64,000 nucleotides of DNA from IMG/VR virus record IMGVR_UViG_3300032116_000001, positions 62,001 to 126,000 of that record; one strand, 5' to 3'. The notes under the pieces were generated by a model. The model worked only from the letters and a program-made list of their open reading frames with translations. It had not been told where the DNA came from and ran no database searches. Positions 16,173 through 25,291 of the stretch are shown in pieces (positions within the stretch are counted from its first letter, which is position 1; every line of letters starts with the position of its first letter). Origin of the DNA: a virus. A program made the position numbers and the translations under genes.

Positions 16173-17357
16173 ATGAAAAAAACTACAAAAAAAGAAGTTA
16201 CTGAAGCAAGTGAATCACGGTATATTACCCGTGTTCACATTGAAAATTTTCAGGACCATACTGATACTGTTATCAATCTTGAAAAGGGCATAAATCTGAT
16301 AACTGGAAGTTCAGACGCGGGCAAATCAGCGGCCTTAAGAGCCATTAATTTTGTGCTTCATAATCAGCCCCGAGGCGATGCGTTTGTCCAGCTGGGATCA
16401 AATGAAACCAGGGTGGCGATAGAGTTTTCTGATGGAACAGTGGCTCAGAGAATCAAGGGCAAAAGTCGAAACGCAATTGTTATTAATAATCCCAAGTGGG
16501 CCGAGCCAATAGCAAAAGATAATTTTGGCAACGAATACCCAGAAGACGTTATTAAAGCCTTGGGCAATCCGCCAGTAGACAAGGAGCAGGGGCCTATATC
16601 ATATGCCGATCAGATGTCTCCATTATTCCTTGTAAGCCTTAGTTCCACAGAGCTTCCAAGATGTCTTTCGAGACTAACTGGCATTGACGATTTTGAAGAA
16701 GCTGCAAAAATATTAAGCTCACAATCAAAAGACGCTGCAAAGCGAGCAAAAGAGAATGAAATAAGAATTAACCGCATTAATGAAGAACTTGATGATTACA
16801 AGAATATAGAAAACCAGATTTGTCAAATTGAATTTATTGATCGATTGGCCACACAGGTTTCTTCTTCTATGTCGGGCATCTCTGAGGCACAAGCGTTAAT
16901 TTCTCAAAACGAGTTAATTATGAGCCAGGGCAAAACGGCATTCTTGGCTTTGCAGGCGGCAAAAAATGTTCATGACATTGGAAAAGAATTTAGTCCAATT
17001 GAAGAAAAAATTGACAATTTAAACACTGGGCTTAGTCTTCTGAAAACACTGGAGTCTATTGAAGAGGACGCAACTGAGCACAAAATTCGTATTGAAGAAT
17101 TTAGCGCTATTTTAGATCACAAAAAAGAATTTGACAGTCTGGAAAAACAGATTAGCAGCATTTCATTGGGGCATGAAATGCTGAAAGAAAATGAAGATTT
17201 GCTTCAAAATGAGCAGAATTTAAATAATGAAATTAGAATTTGGACTCAAGAAATGAATTCAGCTAACAAAGAATATTCAGAATTGATTAAGGAAATGATG
17301 AGTCTAGGCGCATGGTGCGAGGCTTGTTCGCGCCCATTAGTCTTGGAGGATAAATAA
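16173..17357 (+). CDS. Rad50/SbcC-like ATPase, N-terminal half ending at the zinc hook
   Basis: 394 residues. The N-terminal lobe of an ABC-type Rad50/SbcC/gp46 ATPase is clear: VHIENFQDHTDTVI, Walker A GSSDAGKS (45-52), and the RGDAFVQLG / KGKSRNAIVI strands. Residues about 185-370 are coiled coil. The protein stops just after a CxxC (C382, C385; GAWCEACSRPL), which is where the zinc hook lies at mid-length in normal Rad50. So this is half a Rad50; the missing half is encoded at 18352-19379. Mre11 (17358) starts on the base after its stop, with GGAGG inside the last codons, so assembly of an Mre11-Rad50 complex for double-strand end processing is expected. Confidence 0.88.
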   Translation: MKKTTKKEVTEASESRYITRVHIENFQDHTDTVINLEKGINLITGSSDAGKSAALRAINFVLHNQPRGDAFVQLGSNETRVAIEFSDGTVAQRIKGKSRNAIVINNPKWAEPIAKDNFGNEYPEDVIKALGNPPVDKEQGPISYADQMSPLFLVSLSSTELPRCLSRLTGIDDFEEAAKILSSQSKDAAKRAKENEIRINRINEELDDYKNIENQICQIEFIDRLATQVSSSMSGISEAQALISQNELIMSQGKTAFLALQAAKNVHDIGKEFSPIEEKIDNLNTGLSLLKTLESIEEDATEHKIRIEEFSAILDHKKEFDSLEKQISSISLGHEMLKENEDLLQNEQNLNNEIRIWTQEMNSANKEYSELIKEMMSLGAWCEACSRPLVLEDK

Positions 17358-18323
17358 ATGGGATTAAAAGTGCTTTTTATGGGAGATAATCATTGTGATA
17401 GTTTGCAGCCTCCCTGGAGAACAGATAACTATTGCTTAACAACTTCTCAGGAACTTCTTGAGTCTCTTGAGATTGCTCGGGACAATTCATGCGATGCATT
17501 TGTTTTATTGGGTGATGTATTTAACAGAGCAGAAGTTGGCGGTGAATGCCGCAATTTGGTATTAAAAACGTTAAAGAAGGGCAACAATGGCGATGGTTGG
17601 CCATTCCCCATTTATGTTGTCGTCGGGAACCATGACATCGCACATGACCCATCTAATCTTGGAAAATCGGCTTTAGGCACTATGATTGATGCTGATTTGC
17701 TGATTAAAACAGACTATGATGATGATTTAGGTATTGCATTTGGCCACTTTGTTCCTCATAACACAAAGTTAATTAAAGAGGGAGAGTTGATGAAAGAGCC
17801 CGCTTTGATCTGGGCCGTACATGCCTCGGTTACAACACGGAGCATTCATGGTGATTTCGTTTTATTTGAAGACGTGCCGCTTGCAAAGAAAACGAAATTG
17901 CTAATTGCGGGACACGTTCATTTTCCAATGGATCAAGTGCGCAAAGATGGCAAGCGTTTTATTAATCCTGGTAATGTTGGTAGGTATGATGCCACAAAAG
18001 ACAATATCAATCGGGAGATTAATGTTTTATTAGTTGATTACGAACGGGATGGTTCACGTATAGACACACAGCTTATACCACTTAAAACATGCCTTCCAGG
18101 GAAAGACATTTTCAAAATCGATAAAATACAGAAAAAGAAAGACAAAAAAGCAGAAGAAATGCAATTTATCAAGCAAACTGGTAAGCTTTCTGGTTGGGTA
18201 AATGTTTCATCTGGTGATAAATATGTCACTTTGCGCCAATCGGGCAAAATTAAAAAACTTGATGTTCGAGTTGTTGACAAGGCCGTGGAAACATTGCGTG
18301 AAGTTAATGACAAGCGAAAATAA
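17358..18323 (+). CDS. Mre11/SbcD-type nuclease subunit
   Basis: 321 residues with all calcineurin-like phosphoesterase motifs in order: GDNH (9-12), GDVFNR (52-57), GNHD (90-93), H155 in AVHAS and GHVH (185-188), then INPGNVGRYD. The family cuts DNA ends as the nuclease partner of Rad50/SbcC (T4 gp47). The C-terminal 80 residues, basic and helical, probably dock on the Rad50 coiled-coil base. It lies between the two halves of the Rad50 gene and has a strong ribosome site (GGAGG) in the end of the upstream gene. Confidence 0.93.
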   Translation: MGLKVLFMGDNHCDSLQPPWRTDNYCLTTSQELLESLEIARDNSCDAFVLLGDVFNRAEVGGECRNLVLKTLKKGNNGDGWPFPIYVVVGNHDIAHDPSNLGKSALGTMIDADLLIKTDYDDDLGIAFGHFVPHNTKLIKEGELMKEPALIWAVHASVTTRSIHGDFVLFEDVPLAKKTKLLIAGHVHFPMDQVRKDGKRFINPGNVGRYDATKDNINREINVLLVDYERDGSRIDTQLIPLKTCLPGKDIFKIDKIQKKKDKKAEEMQFIKQTGKLSGWVNVSSGDKYVTLRQSGKIKKLDVRVVDKAVETLREVNDKRK

Positions 18324-18351
18324 ATGACACAAATATACTAATATAAAAAAC

Positions 18352-18630
18352 ATGAACGACAGCAAAATCAAAGATATTATCAATCGCAGCGAGGCTTTAA
18401 AACAAAAGTTTGCCTCTGCTGAGACAGAAATAAAGATTCGAACGCGGCAATTAGACGAACTTACCCCTAAGAAAAAAGATATTGACCGAAGGTGTAAGGA
18501 AAATTTTGGATGTAAAATTTCTGAATTGCCTAGCAAGCTTGAGGAAATTACTAAGCAAATAGAATCGGATATTGCAATAATTGAATCAAAACTAGAGGAA
18601 GCAAATCAATCCGAAGAGCAAGGTGATTAA
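18352..18630 (+). CDS. Coiled-coil protein, probable third piece of Rad50
   Basis: 92 residues, almost entirely heptad-like coiled coil with a central NFGCKISELP break. It overlaps the Rad50 C-terminal gene by one base (TAATG), implying coupled translation. The ascending coil of the C-terminal Rad50 gene is roughly 90 residues shorter than the descending coil of the N-terminal gene, so this protein could supply the missing length. That is inference; it could also be an independent subunit. No Shine-Dalgarno; an A-rich TATAAAAAAC lies directly before the ATG. Confidence 0.6.
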   Translation: MNDSKIKDIINRSEALKQKFASAETEIKIRTRQLDELTPKKKDIDRRCKENFGCKISELPSKLEEITKQIESDIAIIESKLEEANQSEEQGD

Positions 18631-19379
18631 TGGATATTGAAAATATCATTGACAAGTGGGCAAAATTAGAGCCCAAAATAAACCGACTTCGCGGGCAAAT
18701 TGCTGAACGCAAGGGGGCTAGAGATCAGCTTTTGAAAAACAAGCAAAATGAAGAAAAAAATCAAATTTCTTTAAAAGAAGATCAGTTGTTAGCAGAACAA
18801 GCAAGCCTGTTTTTGCAATCAGAAATTGTAGAGCGAAGACAAAAGGCCACAGAAGCCATAGAATCTATTGGAACTTCTTCATTGCGAATGATTTATGGCG
18901 ATGATTATGCTCTTGTATTCAACACTTTTGACGAAAAGAGAGAAAAAGGCGAAAAGGGCGGATTTAAAATGGAAATTCAAATTAAATCCGATTTGAAAAA
19001 TCAGCCATTAATTACAGGATTGATGGGTGAACGGGGCGGAGGCGTTATAGAGGTTACTGCTTTTGGGCTACGCATTGCTGCTTTGGACTGGATGGATTAT
19101 GACGGACCATTAGTTCTTGACGAGGCATGGAAATCTATGTCTGCCGATTCAAAGATTGAGTCAGTTGCTGAATTTTTGAAGTTTTATTCCAAGCACAAAG
19201 ACCGCCAAATTATATTTGCCACTCACAGGGCCGATGTTTTTGGTAAATATGCTGATAATATCATAAGAATCTCCAAAGATAATGGGGTCGCGTCCGTTAG
19301 GCAGATGGAATATGATGAAATTATGCAAGAAGCCGCGCAACTTGCGGCCTCGACAGAAGAAATTGAGGATGATTTATGA
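18630..19379 (+). CDS. Rad50/SbcC-like ATPase, C-terminal half
   Basis: 249 residues: about 75 of coiled coil, then the C-terminal ABC lobe with the signature region GERGGGVIEVTAFGLRIA (133-150), Walker B GPLVLDEAW (159-167) and the H-loop ATHRAD (197-202). The GGGV-type signature is that of phage and Firmicutes Rad50-like ATPases rather than the LSGGE form. There is no Walker A: that is in the gene at 16173. The two must meet to make an active ATP site. Its end overlaps the next gene by ATGA. Confidence 0.87.
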   Translation: MDIENIIDKWAKLEPKINRLRGQIAERKGARDQLLKNKQNEEKNQISLKEDQLLAEQASLFLQSEIVERRQKATEAIESIGTSSLRMIYGDDYALVFNTFDEKREKGEKGGFKMEIQIKSDLKNQPLITGLMGERGGGVIEVTAFGLRIAALDWMDYDGPLVLDEAWKSMSADSKIESVAEFLKFYSKHKDRQIIFATHRADVFGKYADNIIRISKDNGVASVRQMEYDEIMQEAAQLAASTEEIEDDL

Positions 19380-20263
19380 AATCTAAAAGAGTGAACAAGG
19401 ATGACGTTGCTGCCGCGATTATTGAGAGGATCATGAGCCAGCCTGTCCCTGCAGAGGGGCAGCTAATGAATCCCCTCAATGCCGAAAAGAAAAACAGAAA
19501 ATCTTCTCAAGTTACAATATCCGACATAGACGCAGACAATCTGTCCCAGGACGTAAAGTCTTGGACTGTTCGAACATTTGTTGATTATTTTTCTAAAAAA
19601 TGGCAAAAAGAAACGGGCGGAAACTACAAAAAAACCTATACATCTGACCAAATTGTGTTTCAGGATATAGGCAAATTTATGGCAAGTAATGGTCTTGAAA
19701 AAAACGAATGGACTAAAAAGTTTATTGACTGGTGTTTTAAGAAAAGATCAGACATAACTAAGAAGTCTGGGCACTTTATGCCTCAAACCATTAGAAATTA
19801 TTTGAATCAGTTTTATCAAGATGTTGTTATGCCCATGGTTGAAGACGACAAGATTGACCGAACATATGTTGAGACTCCGATACTTGATGAGATCAAACAA
19901 GCCGACGCCGACGGCAAGGCTAGTGAGATATTCTTGAGATTTGGCATTCCTATTGCTGCTACTTATTTTGTTGTTTATCGAGGATTTAAAGAGCCAGTTG
20001 TAGAAAAGGGCCTCACCAAGATGATAGATTCTCTTTGTAAAGGGACTCCAGAAGAAAGAGAAAAACTATCGCTTATGTTCCGAAGATCAATAATCCGATC
20101 ACCATACCCGAAGTGGTTTGTGTTTCTAAATTGGAGAGAAATGTACAAATCCCAGTCTAGTTCATTCGTGGATGAAAATTGGTGGAGAGACTTAGATTAC
20201 AGAGGACAAGAGCTGCCAGAATATCTTAAGTTAAGGCCCGATGATAACGAAAACAATGAATAA
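19376..20263 (+). CDS. Unknown protein of the replication block
   Basis: 295 residues, no family recognised. Largely helical, with a basic middle (WQKETGGNYKKTY; WCFKKRSDITKK) and aromatic-rich C-terminus (NWREMYKSQ; DENWWRDLDYRG). It is coupled to the Rad50 C-half by ATGA and overlaps the AAA+ gene downstream, so it is probably co-expressed with recombination and replication proteins. A DNA-binding or adaptor role is possible but not shown. Confidence 0.6.
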   Translation: MKSKRVNKDDVAAAIIERIMSQPVPAEGQLMNPLNAEKKNRKSSQVTISDIDADNLSQDVKSWTVRTFVDYFSKKWQKETGGNYKKTYTSDQIVFQDIGKFMASNGLEKNEWTKKFIDWCFKKRSDITKKSGHFMPQTIRNYLNQFYQDVVMPMVEDDKIDRTYVETPILDEIKQADADGKASEIFLRFGIPIAATYFVVYRGFKEPVVEKGLTKMIDSLCKGTPEEREKLSLMFRRSIIRSPYPKWFVFLNWREMYKSQSSSFVDENWWRDLDYRGQELPEYLKLRPDDNENNE

Positions 20264-21932
20264 TAACTTTACCGCACATCGCAATGCCATGAGAGAGTTT
20301 GATTGGCAAATACGTTCAAAAAGGCCACTTCTTTACATCATAAGCCACGAGGAGAAGCGTGTTCTAAACGCCATATCAACAGTTTGTGAGCGTGATGATA
20401 GGCGATGGAAATTGGCCACGTGGGATATCGCATCGGGGCTGCAGTCAAATTATGAAGATATTTTACCCAAAGATGATCTCGCGATGGATCAACTGGATAT
20501 TTTACAATGGTTTGAAGATCAGGCCATGCCAACAAATGATTTCTTAGTGCTTGTGCTTAAAGATTATCATAGATTTCTAGGAGTGGATGGCCAGGTTGGG
20601 CAAGTTGAAAGCAAAGTTATTAGAGCCTTAAGAAACATTAGTCAAGAATCTGCCACAAAACAGAAAGCTATCGTAATATTGTCGCCGTCTCTGCATATCC
20701 CTCAAGAAATAGAAAAAATAGTTAATGTGATCGACTGGCCTTTGCCAGAGACTGAACATATTAATGATCTTGTCTGTTCTATTCTTTCTGCGGCAGACAA
20801 TCGTCAAGATTTAAGAGATAAGTTTCAAGCGTCGGGATACAGTGATCAAGAAATGGAAGAAATAGTGCGAGCTTTTCAGGGCCTCACTATAGACGAAGTT
20901 GAGATGCTAATGTATTACAGCATGCTCACAACAGAAAAACTTGACCCTTCGCTTCTTGCATCACATAAAAGAGATATAATACGCAAAGCTGGTATTCTAG
21001 ACTGGATTGAAATTCAATCGGGGATGGACAGCGTGGGTGGTTTGGTTGCTTTGAAAGATTGGCTAAAAAAAAGACAGGGTGCATTTTCAAAAGAAGCCAT
21101 AGCCTATGGTTTGCCAGCTGACCCCAAGGGTGTTCTTTTGGTTGGTGTTCAGGGGGCTGGTAAATCACTTTGTGCCCAGGCAATTGCATCTTACTGGCGA
21201 CTTCCGTTATTAAGGCTGGATATGGGCAAGGTATTCAGCGGTATTGTTGGGTCATCAGAAGAAAACATCCGATCAGTTATTGCCATAGCCGAAAGCGTAA
21301 GTCCTTGTATTTTGTGGGCAGACGAGATTGATAAAGGTCTTTCTGGATCAGCAAGTTCAAATCAAACTGATGGCGGGACGGCAAGTCGTGTCTTTGGATC
21401 GCTTCTGACGTGGATGCAGGAAAAAAAGAAGCCTGTTTTTGTTGTTGCAACAGCCAATGACGTGTCTCAGCTTCCGCCCGAGCTATTAAGAAAGGGAAGG
21501 TTTGATGAAATATTTTTTGTTGATCTTCCTACTGAACAAGACAGAAAAGATATTTTTAAAATTCACATCCTTAAGCGTGATCGCGATCCGCAATTGTTTG
21601 ATATAAAGGCTTTGGCTGCAGAGTCGCAGTCTTTCACAGGTGCGGAAATCGAGGCGGCAATTATTAGCGCCATGTATGAAGCATTCGACGATAGTGCAAG
21701 GGAGTTTACCACTGCTGACATTCTTAAGTCTCTTCAGGAAACTGTTCCACTTGCAGTGACAATGAAGGAAAAGATCGAGATTTTAAGAACATGGGCCAAA
21801 ACAAGAGCAAGAAGTGCAAACTACATTAAGCCGATAATAGAGAGCGCGGAGATTACGCAAGCAAGACAAGACATTATGAAAGATATTGAAAACAAAATCC
21901 AATCTGATGACGTAGAAGAAGAGTATCTATGA
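20256..21932 (+). CDS. Ycf46-like AAA+ ATPase
   Basis: About 558 residues from ATG 20256 (a slightly longer start at 20241 is possible). An N-terminal domain of about 270 residues is followed by a classical AAA+ module: [15 protein letters not shown] (Walker A about 297-304), ILWADEIDK (Walker B), [16 protein letters not shown] (sensor 1), [16 protein letters not shown] (arginine fingers) and [18 protein letters not shown]. The GVQGAGKS loop and [20 protein letters not shown] match the Ycf46 family of cyanobacteria, plastids and other bacteria, which has no settled biochemical role in phages. Adjacent to helicase loader and helicase, it may be a remodeller of DNA-protein complexes. Confidence 0.88.
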   Translation: MNNNFTAHRNAMREFDWQIRSKRPLLYIISHEEKRVLNAISTVCERDDRRWKLATWDIASGLQSNYEDILPKDDLAMDQLDILQWFEDQAMPTNDFLVLVLKDYHRFLGVDGQVGQVESKVIRALRNISQESATKQKAIVILSPSLHIPQEIEKIVNVIDWPLPETEHINDLVCSILSAADNRQDLRDKFQASGYSDQEMEEIVRAFQGLTIDEVEMLMYYSMLTTEKLDPSLLASHKRDIIRKAGILDWIEIQSGMDSVGGLVALKDWLKKRQGAFSKEAIAYGLPADPKGVLLVGVQGAGKSLCAQAIASYWRLPLLRLDMGKVFSGIVGSSEENIRSVIAIAESVSPCILWADEIDKGLSGSASSNQTDGGTASRVFGSLLTWMQEKKKPVFVVATANDVSQLPPELLRKGRFDEIFFVDLPTEQDRKDIFKIHILKRDRDPQLFDIKALAAESQSFTGAEIEAAIISAMYEAFDDSAREFTTADILKSLQETVPLAVTMKEKIEILRTWAKTRARSANYIKPIIESAEITQARQDIMKDIENKIQSDDVEEEYL

Positions 21933-22756
21933 GCAAAGACTCCGATGAAAACATTTTTTTAAAAAGCATGAATCTTAATGCTGATGATCTAAGGGCAAAA
22001 GATCAGGCCAGAAGAATGCGAGAAGACATTGGCTGCAGCGATTGCAATTACCTTGGTTATGTCCTTACCAGCAATGGTTCAGGGGCTTTGTGCAAGTGCA
22101 TGAAGAAAAAAACGTATCATAAGTTGTTTGATGAAGCTGCGATACCCAGGATTTGGTGGGAAAAAACTCTTGATGATTGGGACACTCGCCAAGACTCGAA
22201 GGGATATGATCTTGGCTCTCAACAAAATGTTAGCAAGAAAATCAAAAGACTTTTCGCCTTCTATGCCAAAAACTTAAAGAATATTGCTGCGGGATTCCCC
22301 CCGTCAATTACGCACAGCAGTGGTATTAAAGACAAATTACACTCTCTGGTTTTGGAAGGAGGAAACGGGAGTGGAAAAACATTCCTAATTGCAGTAATGC
22401 TTCAAGATGCTTTAAAAATGGGGCTTACAGCACATTTTATTGAGTGGAGCGATTTAATTGATGCCTGTCGATCCTTCCAAAAAGAAGACGAACTAAATCA
22501 CTTGCGTGATGTTTTTGAAAAATATGATTTGGTGGCCATTGATAACACCGTCCCTTATGACAACCTTCCAAATCATTGTTTTGTACAATTAGACAGATTT
22601 TTTAGAGCTAGGCTTAACTCTGGCAAACCAACTCTTATCGGGGCAGAACCTGGATGGGAAAATACTAATGCTGGCTCGGGATGGCGAGCTTTAACATCAA
22701 ATTGTCTTGTGGTGCATTTGCCACGAACAGACCAACGAACAAATTCGAGAATGTAA
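21929..22756 (+). CDS. DnaC-like helicase loader ATPase
   Basis: 275 residues. An N-terminal zinc motif (CSDC ... CKC) is followed by a DnaC/IstB-type AAA+ core with Walker A GGNGSGKT (about 143-150), a Walker B-like YDLVAIDN, and a C-terminal HLPRTDQRTNSRM resembling the family's sensor region. The order zinc motif then ATPase, and position directly before DnaB, fit a loader that opens the DnaB ring on DNA. The start overlaps the AAA+ gene by ATGA and its stop is one base from the dnaB ATG. The Walker B second acid is D followed by N, which may reduce hydrolysis. Confidence 0.82.
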   Translation: MSKDSDENIFLKSMNLNADDLRAKDQARRMREDIGCSDCNYLGYVLTSNGSGALCKCMKKKTYHKLFDEAAIPRIWWEKTLDDWDTRQDSKGYDLGSQQNVSKKIKRLFAFYAKNLKNIAAGFPPSITHSSGIKDKLHSLVLEGGNGSGKTFLIAVMLQDALKMGLTAHFIEWSDLIDACRSFQKEDELNHLRDVFEKYDLVAIDNTVPYDNLPNHCFVQLDRFFRARLNSGKPTLIGAEPGWENTNAGSGWRALTSNCLVVHLPRTDQRTNSRM

Positions 22757-22757
22757 A

Positions 22758-24326
22758 ATGAACTTAAGCCAACAAGATATTGAAATTGCAATTTTGGCAC
22801 ATATTACTCGCAATCCGAAGGCAATGGACAAAATTGAAGCGAGAAAAATCACAGAGGATCACTTTGTTTTTGTAGAAGATGGTGCTAAAAACTCATACAC
22901 CAAGGCTCTTTTTATTTTGGCTAGAAATTATTGGCGCGATTCAGGGGGGTCATTGTTAACGCAAAATGTTCTTGAAGCCAAGATGATTGAAAGCTCGATG
23001 AAAGACAAGTCGCGAGAAAAATTCCTGACTTTATGGGCAAATATTGATGACTTTGATGTAGACGACAATGATCTGTATGAATTTATTAGTCAATTAAAAA
23101 ACAGGCATTGTTTAAGAATTATCAATAATCTATTCAAAGAAGGCGCAACTACACTAACTGAAGACGGAATACCCGAAACACTTCAAGTAATTCAGAAGCA
23201 TGTTGATGCCGTTCATGAGCAAATTAATGAAATTGGCGGAGATATTGAAAGATTGGATATTTCAAATTCTCATGATTATTTTCAAGAGGAGTATCAAAAG
23301 CGCATCGATAAACCAGAGCTTTTCAGGGGCATCCCTTGCGGCTTAGATGAAATAGACTCCAAGACATTCGGCTGGCTACCAGGCCAAATTATTGTATTTT
23401 TGGCTCCTAGCTCGGGCGGGAAATCAGTCATGCTTTTAAACTCGGCGCTTCATGCTCATGCTCAAGGCAAGAATGTTTTATATTTCAGCTTTGAAATGAA
23501 CTCTTGGCTGTGTCTTTTGCGCCATTTATCTCTTCAGTTTAAAATTCCTTATGCACAGCTAAAAGACGTGACATGCACCCCAGAGCAAATGAAACAAATA
23601 TCTGATGGCTTATCACAAATGTCGTCAAATGGTGCATATTTTGAATATGATGTCAACATGGAAGACCCTACCCCAGAATATATTGATAGCCGAATTAGAG
23701 AACTGACGGCTACCAAGGGCAAGCCAGACATCTTAATTGTAGACTACATTGGAAATATGACTGTTAGAAATCCTCAGTCGAACTCAAAAGATTGGGAAAA
23801 TCAATCAAAGGCGGTTGAGCAGCTGTTTGTTATGAGCAAAAGATACTCCATACCAACATTAACAGCCCAGCAAATTAACAGAGACACAATTCGTGATGCA
23901 AGAAAACAAAAAGAAAACAATAAATTCATGAGTTATGACCAAGCCGCGGCGAGCGGTGGCCAAAAGTTGCTGCACCTTTGTACCTATGCTATCGCCATGG
24001 AGCCTTACAAAGAAGAAGGCGTATGCGTGTTCCATCCTGTGAAAATGCGAGACGCTTGGTTCCACCCATTTCCAGCACTGTTAAAGCGCGAATATAATGA
24101 AATTTCATCAATGGATGATGGTGAAAAAGAAGAGTGGATGAATCTGCATCGCATGAGCGCAGGGGGTGGTTCAACGAGTGACAAAGCTGATAACAATAAG
24201 ATTCATACGGTTAGAAATGAAGTTCGCAGAGCCAATGACGATGATGATGGCGGAGATGAAGGCTGGGTTGTTGAAGAAACAACATCCGATGAGAACCTTG
24301 ATCTTGGGGATTGGTCACTAGGGTAA
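22758..24326 (+). CDS. dnaB: Replicative DNA helicase, DnaB family
   Basis: 522 residues from ATG 22758. An N-terminal helical domain about 150 residues long, a linker helix, then a RecA-fold motor: FRGIPCGLDEIDSKTFGWLPG, Walker A APSSGGKS (216-223), VLYFSFEMN (motif 1a), PDILIVDYIGNM (Walker B) and TAQQINRD. It is a hexameric 5'-3' helicase driving the replication fork. The last 70 residues are acidic and variable. It lies between the loader and the primase zinc-domain gene, giving helicase-loader-primase in one transcript. Confidence 0.93.
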   Translation: MNLSQQDIEIAILAHITRNPKAMDKIEARKITEDHFVFVEDGAKNSYTKALFILARNYWRDSGGSLLTQNVLEAKMIESSMKDKSREKFLTLWANIDDFDVDDNDLYEFISQLKNRHCLRIINNLFKEGATTLTEDGIPETLQVIQKHVDAVHEQINEIGGDIERLDISNSHDYFQEEYQKRIDKPELFRGIPCGLDEIDSKTFGWLPGQIIVFLAPSSGGKSVMLLNSALHAHAQGKNVLYFSFEMNSWLCLLRHLSLQFKIPYAQLKDVTCTPEQMKQISDGLSQMSSNGAYFEYDVNMEDPTPEYIDSRIRELTATKGKPDILIVDYIGNMTVRNPQSNSKDWENQSKAVEQLFVMSKRYSIPTLTAQQINRDTIRDARKQKENNKFMSYDQAAASGGQKLLHLCTYAIAMEPYKEEGVCVFHPVKMRDAWFHPFPALLKREYNEISSMDDGEKEEWMNLHRMSAGGGSTSDKADNNKIHTVRNEVRRANDDDDGGDEGWVVEETTSDENLDLGDWSLG

Positions 24327-24327
24327 T

Positions 24328-25002
24328 ATGAACAATTCAGACAATTCGCGATCATTGCTTCAGTCCTTGTCTGATGTTAAATCCAAGGGCAGGATAAGCA
24401 GTCAGGTTATTGATGAAATGCTTGCAGTTGCAGACATAAAAGAAATCTTGGAACAAGAGTATGATCTTTACTTTGACCCCAGCACAAATGGCTGGTGGAA
24501 TACTAATTGCCCAATGCCTGGCCACGATGATAAGTCCCCAAGTTTTGGTGTGCATCCTGAAAGCGGAATGTATAACTGTTTTGGATGCATGGAAAAAGGC
24601 ACTTTGCTGACATTTATTCAGAAAGTTGAGGGCCTAAGTTTCCCTGAGGCCGTGCAAAGGTTGTCGCAGATAACTGGGGTGAACATGGATGAAGCCCATG
24701 GCGAGCTTCACAGGACGGTCAGGGGCATTAATGAAGCAATTGAAGACTACTTAAACCGAACTGCACAAACTGATCTTCCAGGCGGAATGACAGAGGCTGC
24801 TTTTATGCGGGCAGTTGCTTCGCGCATAAAAGCGTTTGAGTTCAAAGCAGGATGTACCAATCAAGCCTATGATTTTTCAGAAGAAGTTTACAAAAACTTG
24901 GATGATATGATGTATGCTCAAGATTATAAAGGACTAAACAAACTTTGGCACGAGCTTGGAAAAAAAACGCGATTTGCACTAAAACTAACAAAAAAGGAAT
25001 AA
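24328..25002 (+). CDS. DnaG-type primase, zinc-binding domain only
   Basis: 224 residues. Residues about 33-115 are a CHC2 zinc domain of bacterial primase: IKEILEQEYDL, C61-P-M-P-G-H66, KSPSFGVHPES, and C84-F-G-C87, followed by GTLLTFIQKVEGLSFPEAV. The remaining 100 residues are helical and unlike DnaG. No TOPRIM domain is present. A separate TOPRIM-bearing gene 8 kb on (33021) supplies the catalytic half, so primase is encoded in two pieces. The zinc domain recognises template start sites and would need to bind the catalytic subunit non-covalently. Confidence 0.87.
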   Translation: MNNSDNSRSLLQSLSDVKSKGRISSQVIDEMLAVADIKEILEQEYDLYFDPSTNGWWNTNCPMPGHDDKSPSFGVHPESGMYNCFGCMEKGTLLTFIQKVEGLSFPEAVQRLSQITGVNMDEAHGELHRTVRGINEAIEDYLNRTAQTDLPGGMTEAAFMRAVASRIKAFEFKAGCTNQAYDFSEEVYKNLDDMMYAQDYKGLNKLWHELGKKTRFALKLTKKE

Positions 25003-25006
25003 TGAT

Positions 25007-25291
25007 ATGATTGACGATCTTTATAATATGAATGAAACACCATCGCGAGGCGACATCGCAGAGAAGTTAAATGAATCGACACAAACATCACCAGAAGAAG
25101 TTACAATTCAAGTTGTGTTGTCTGGTGTTGGGGCGGCAAGATATAATTTTGTCAAAAGCCTGTTGATGATTTCTTTGGGTATGTCTGAGCGTGATGCGGA
25201 TGCGTATATTTGCAGAGTAGGAGCAGAAACAGAAATTAGCAAACTTGCTGAGCTGTGGAATAAAAAAGAAAACTCTAATGAAGGGCGCTGA
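25007..25291 (+). CDS. Small protein, unknown
   Basis: 94 residues with AAGGA upstream. A folded C-terminal part (VTIQVVLSGVGAARYNFVKS, then LGMSERDADAYI) has a beta-alpha-alpha pattern faintly like the ribosomal L7/L12 C-terminal domain (VVL.....K....L...EA). The resemblance is too weak to assign. It is inside the replication operon and overlaps the next gene by 14 bases. Confidence 0.55.
   Translation: MIDDLYNMNETPSRGDIAEKLNESTQTSPEEVTIQVVLSGVGAARYNFVKSLLMISLGMSERDADAYICRVGAETEISKLAELWNKKENSNEGR

Noticed and set aside
18337-18349. ACTAATATAAAAA as a promoter of the 92-residue gene
   Set aside because: TATAAA is only a few bases from the ATG, so a transcript from it would start at or inside the start codon; the A-rich stretch may simply aid translation.
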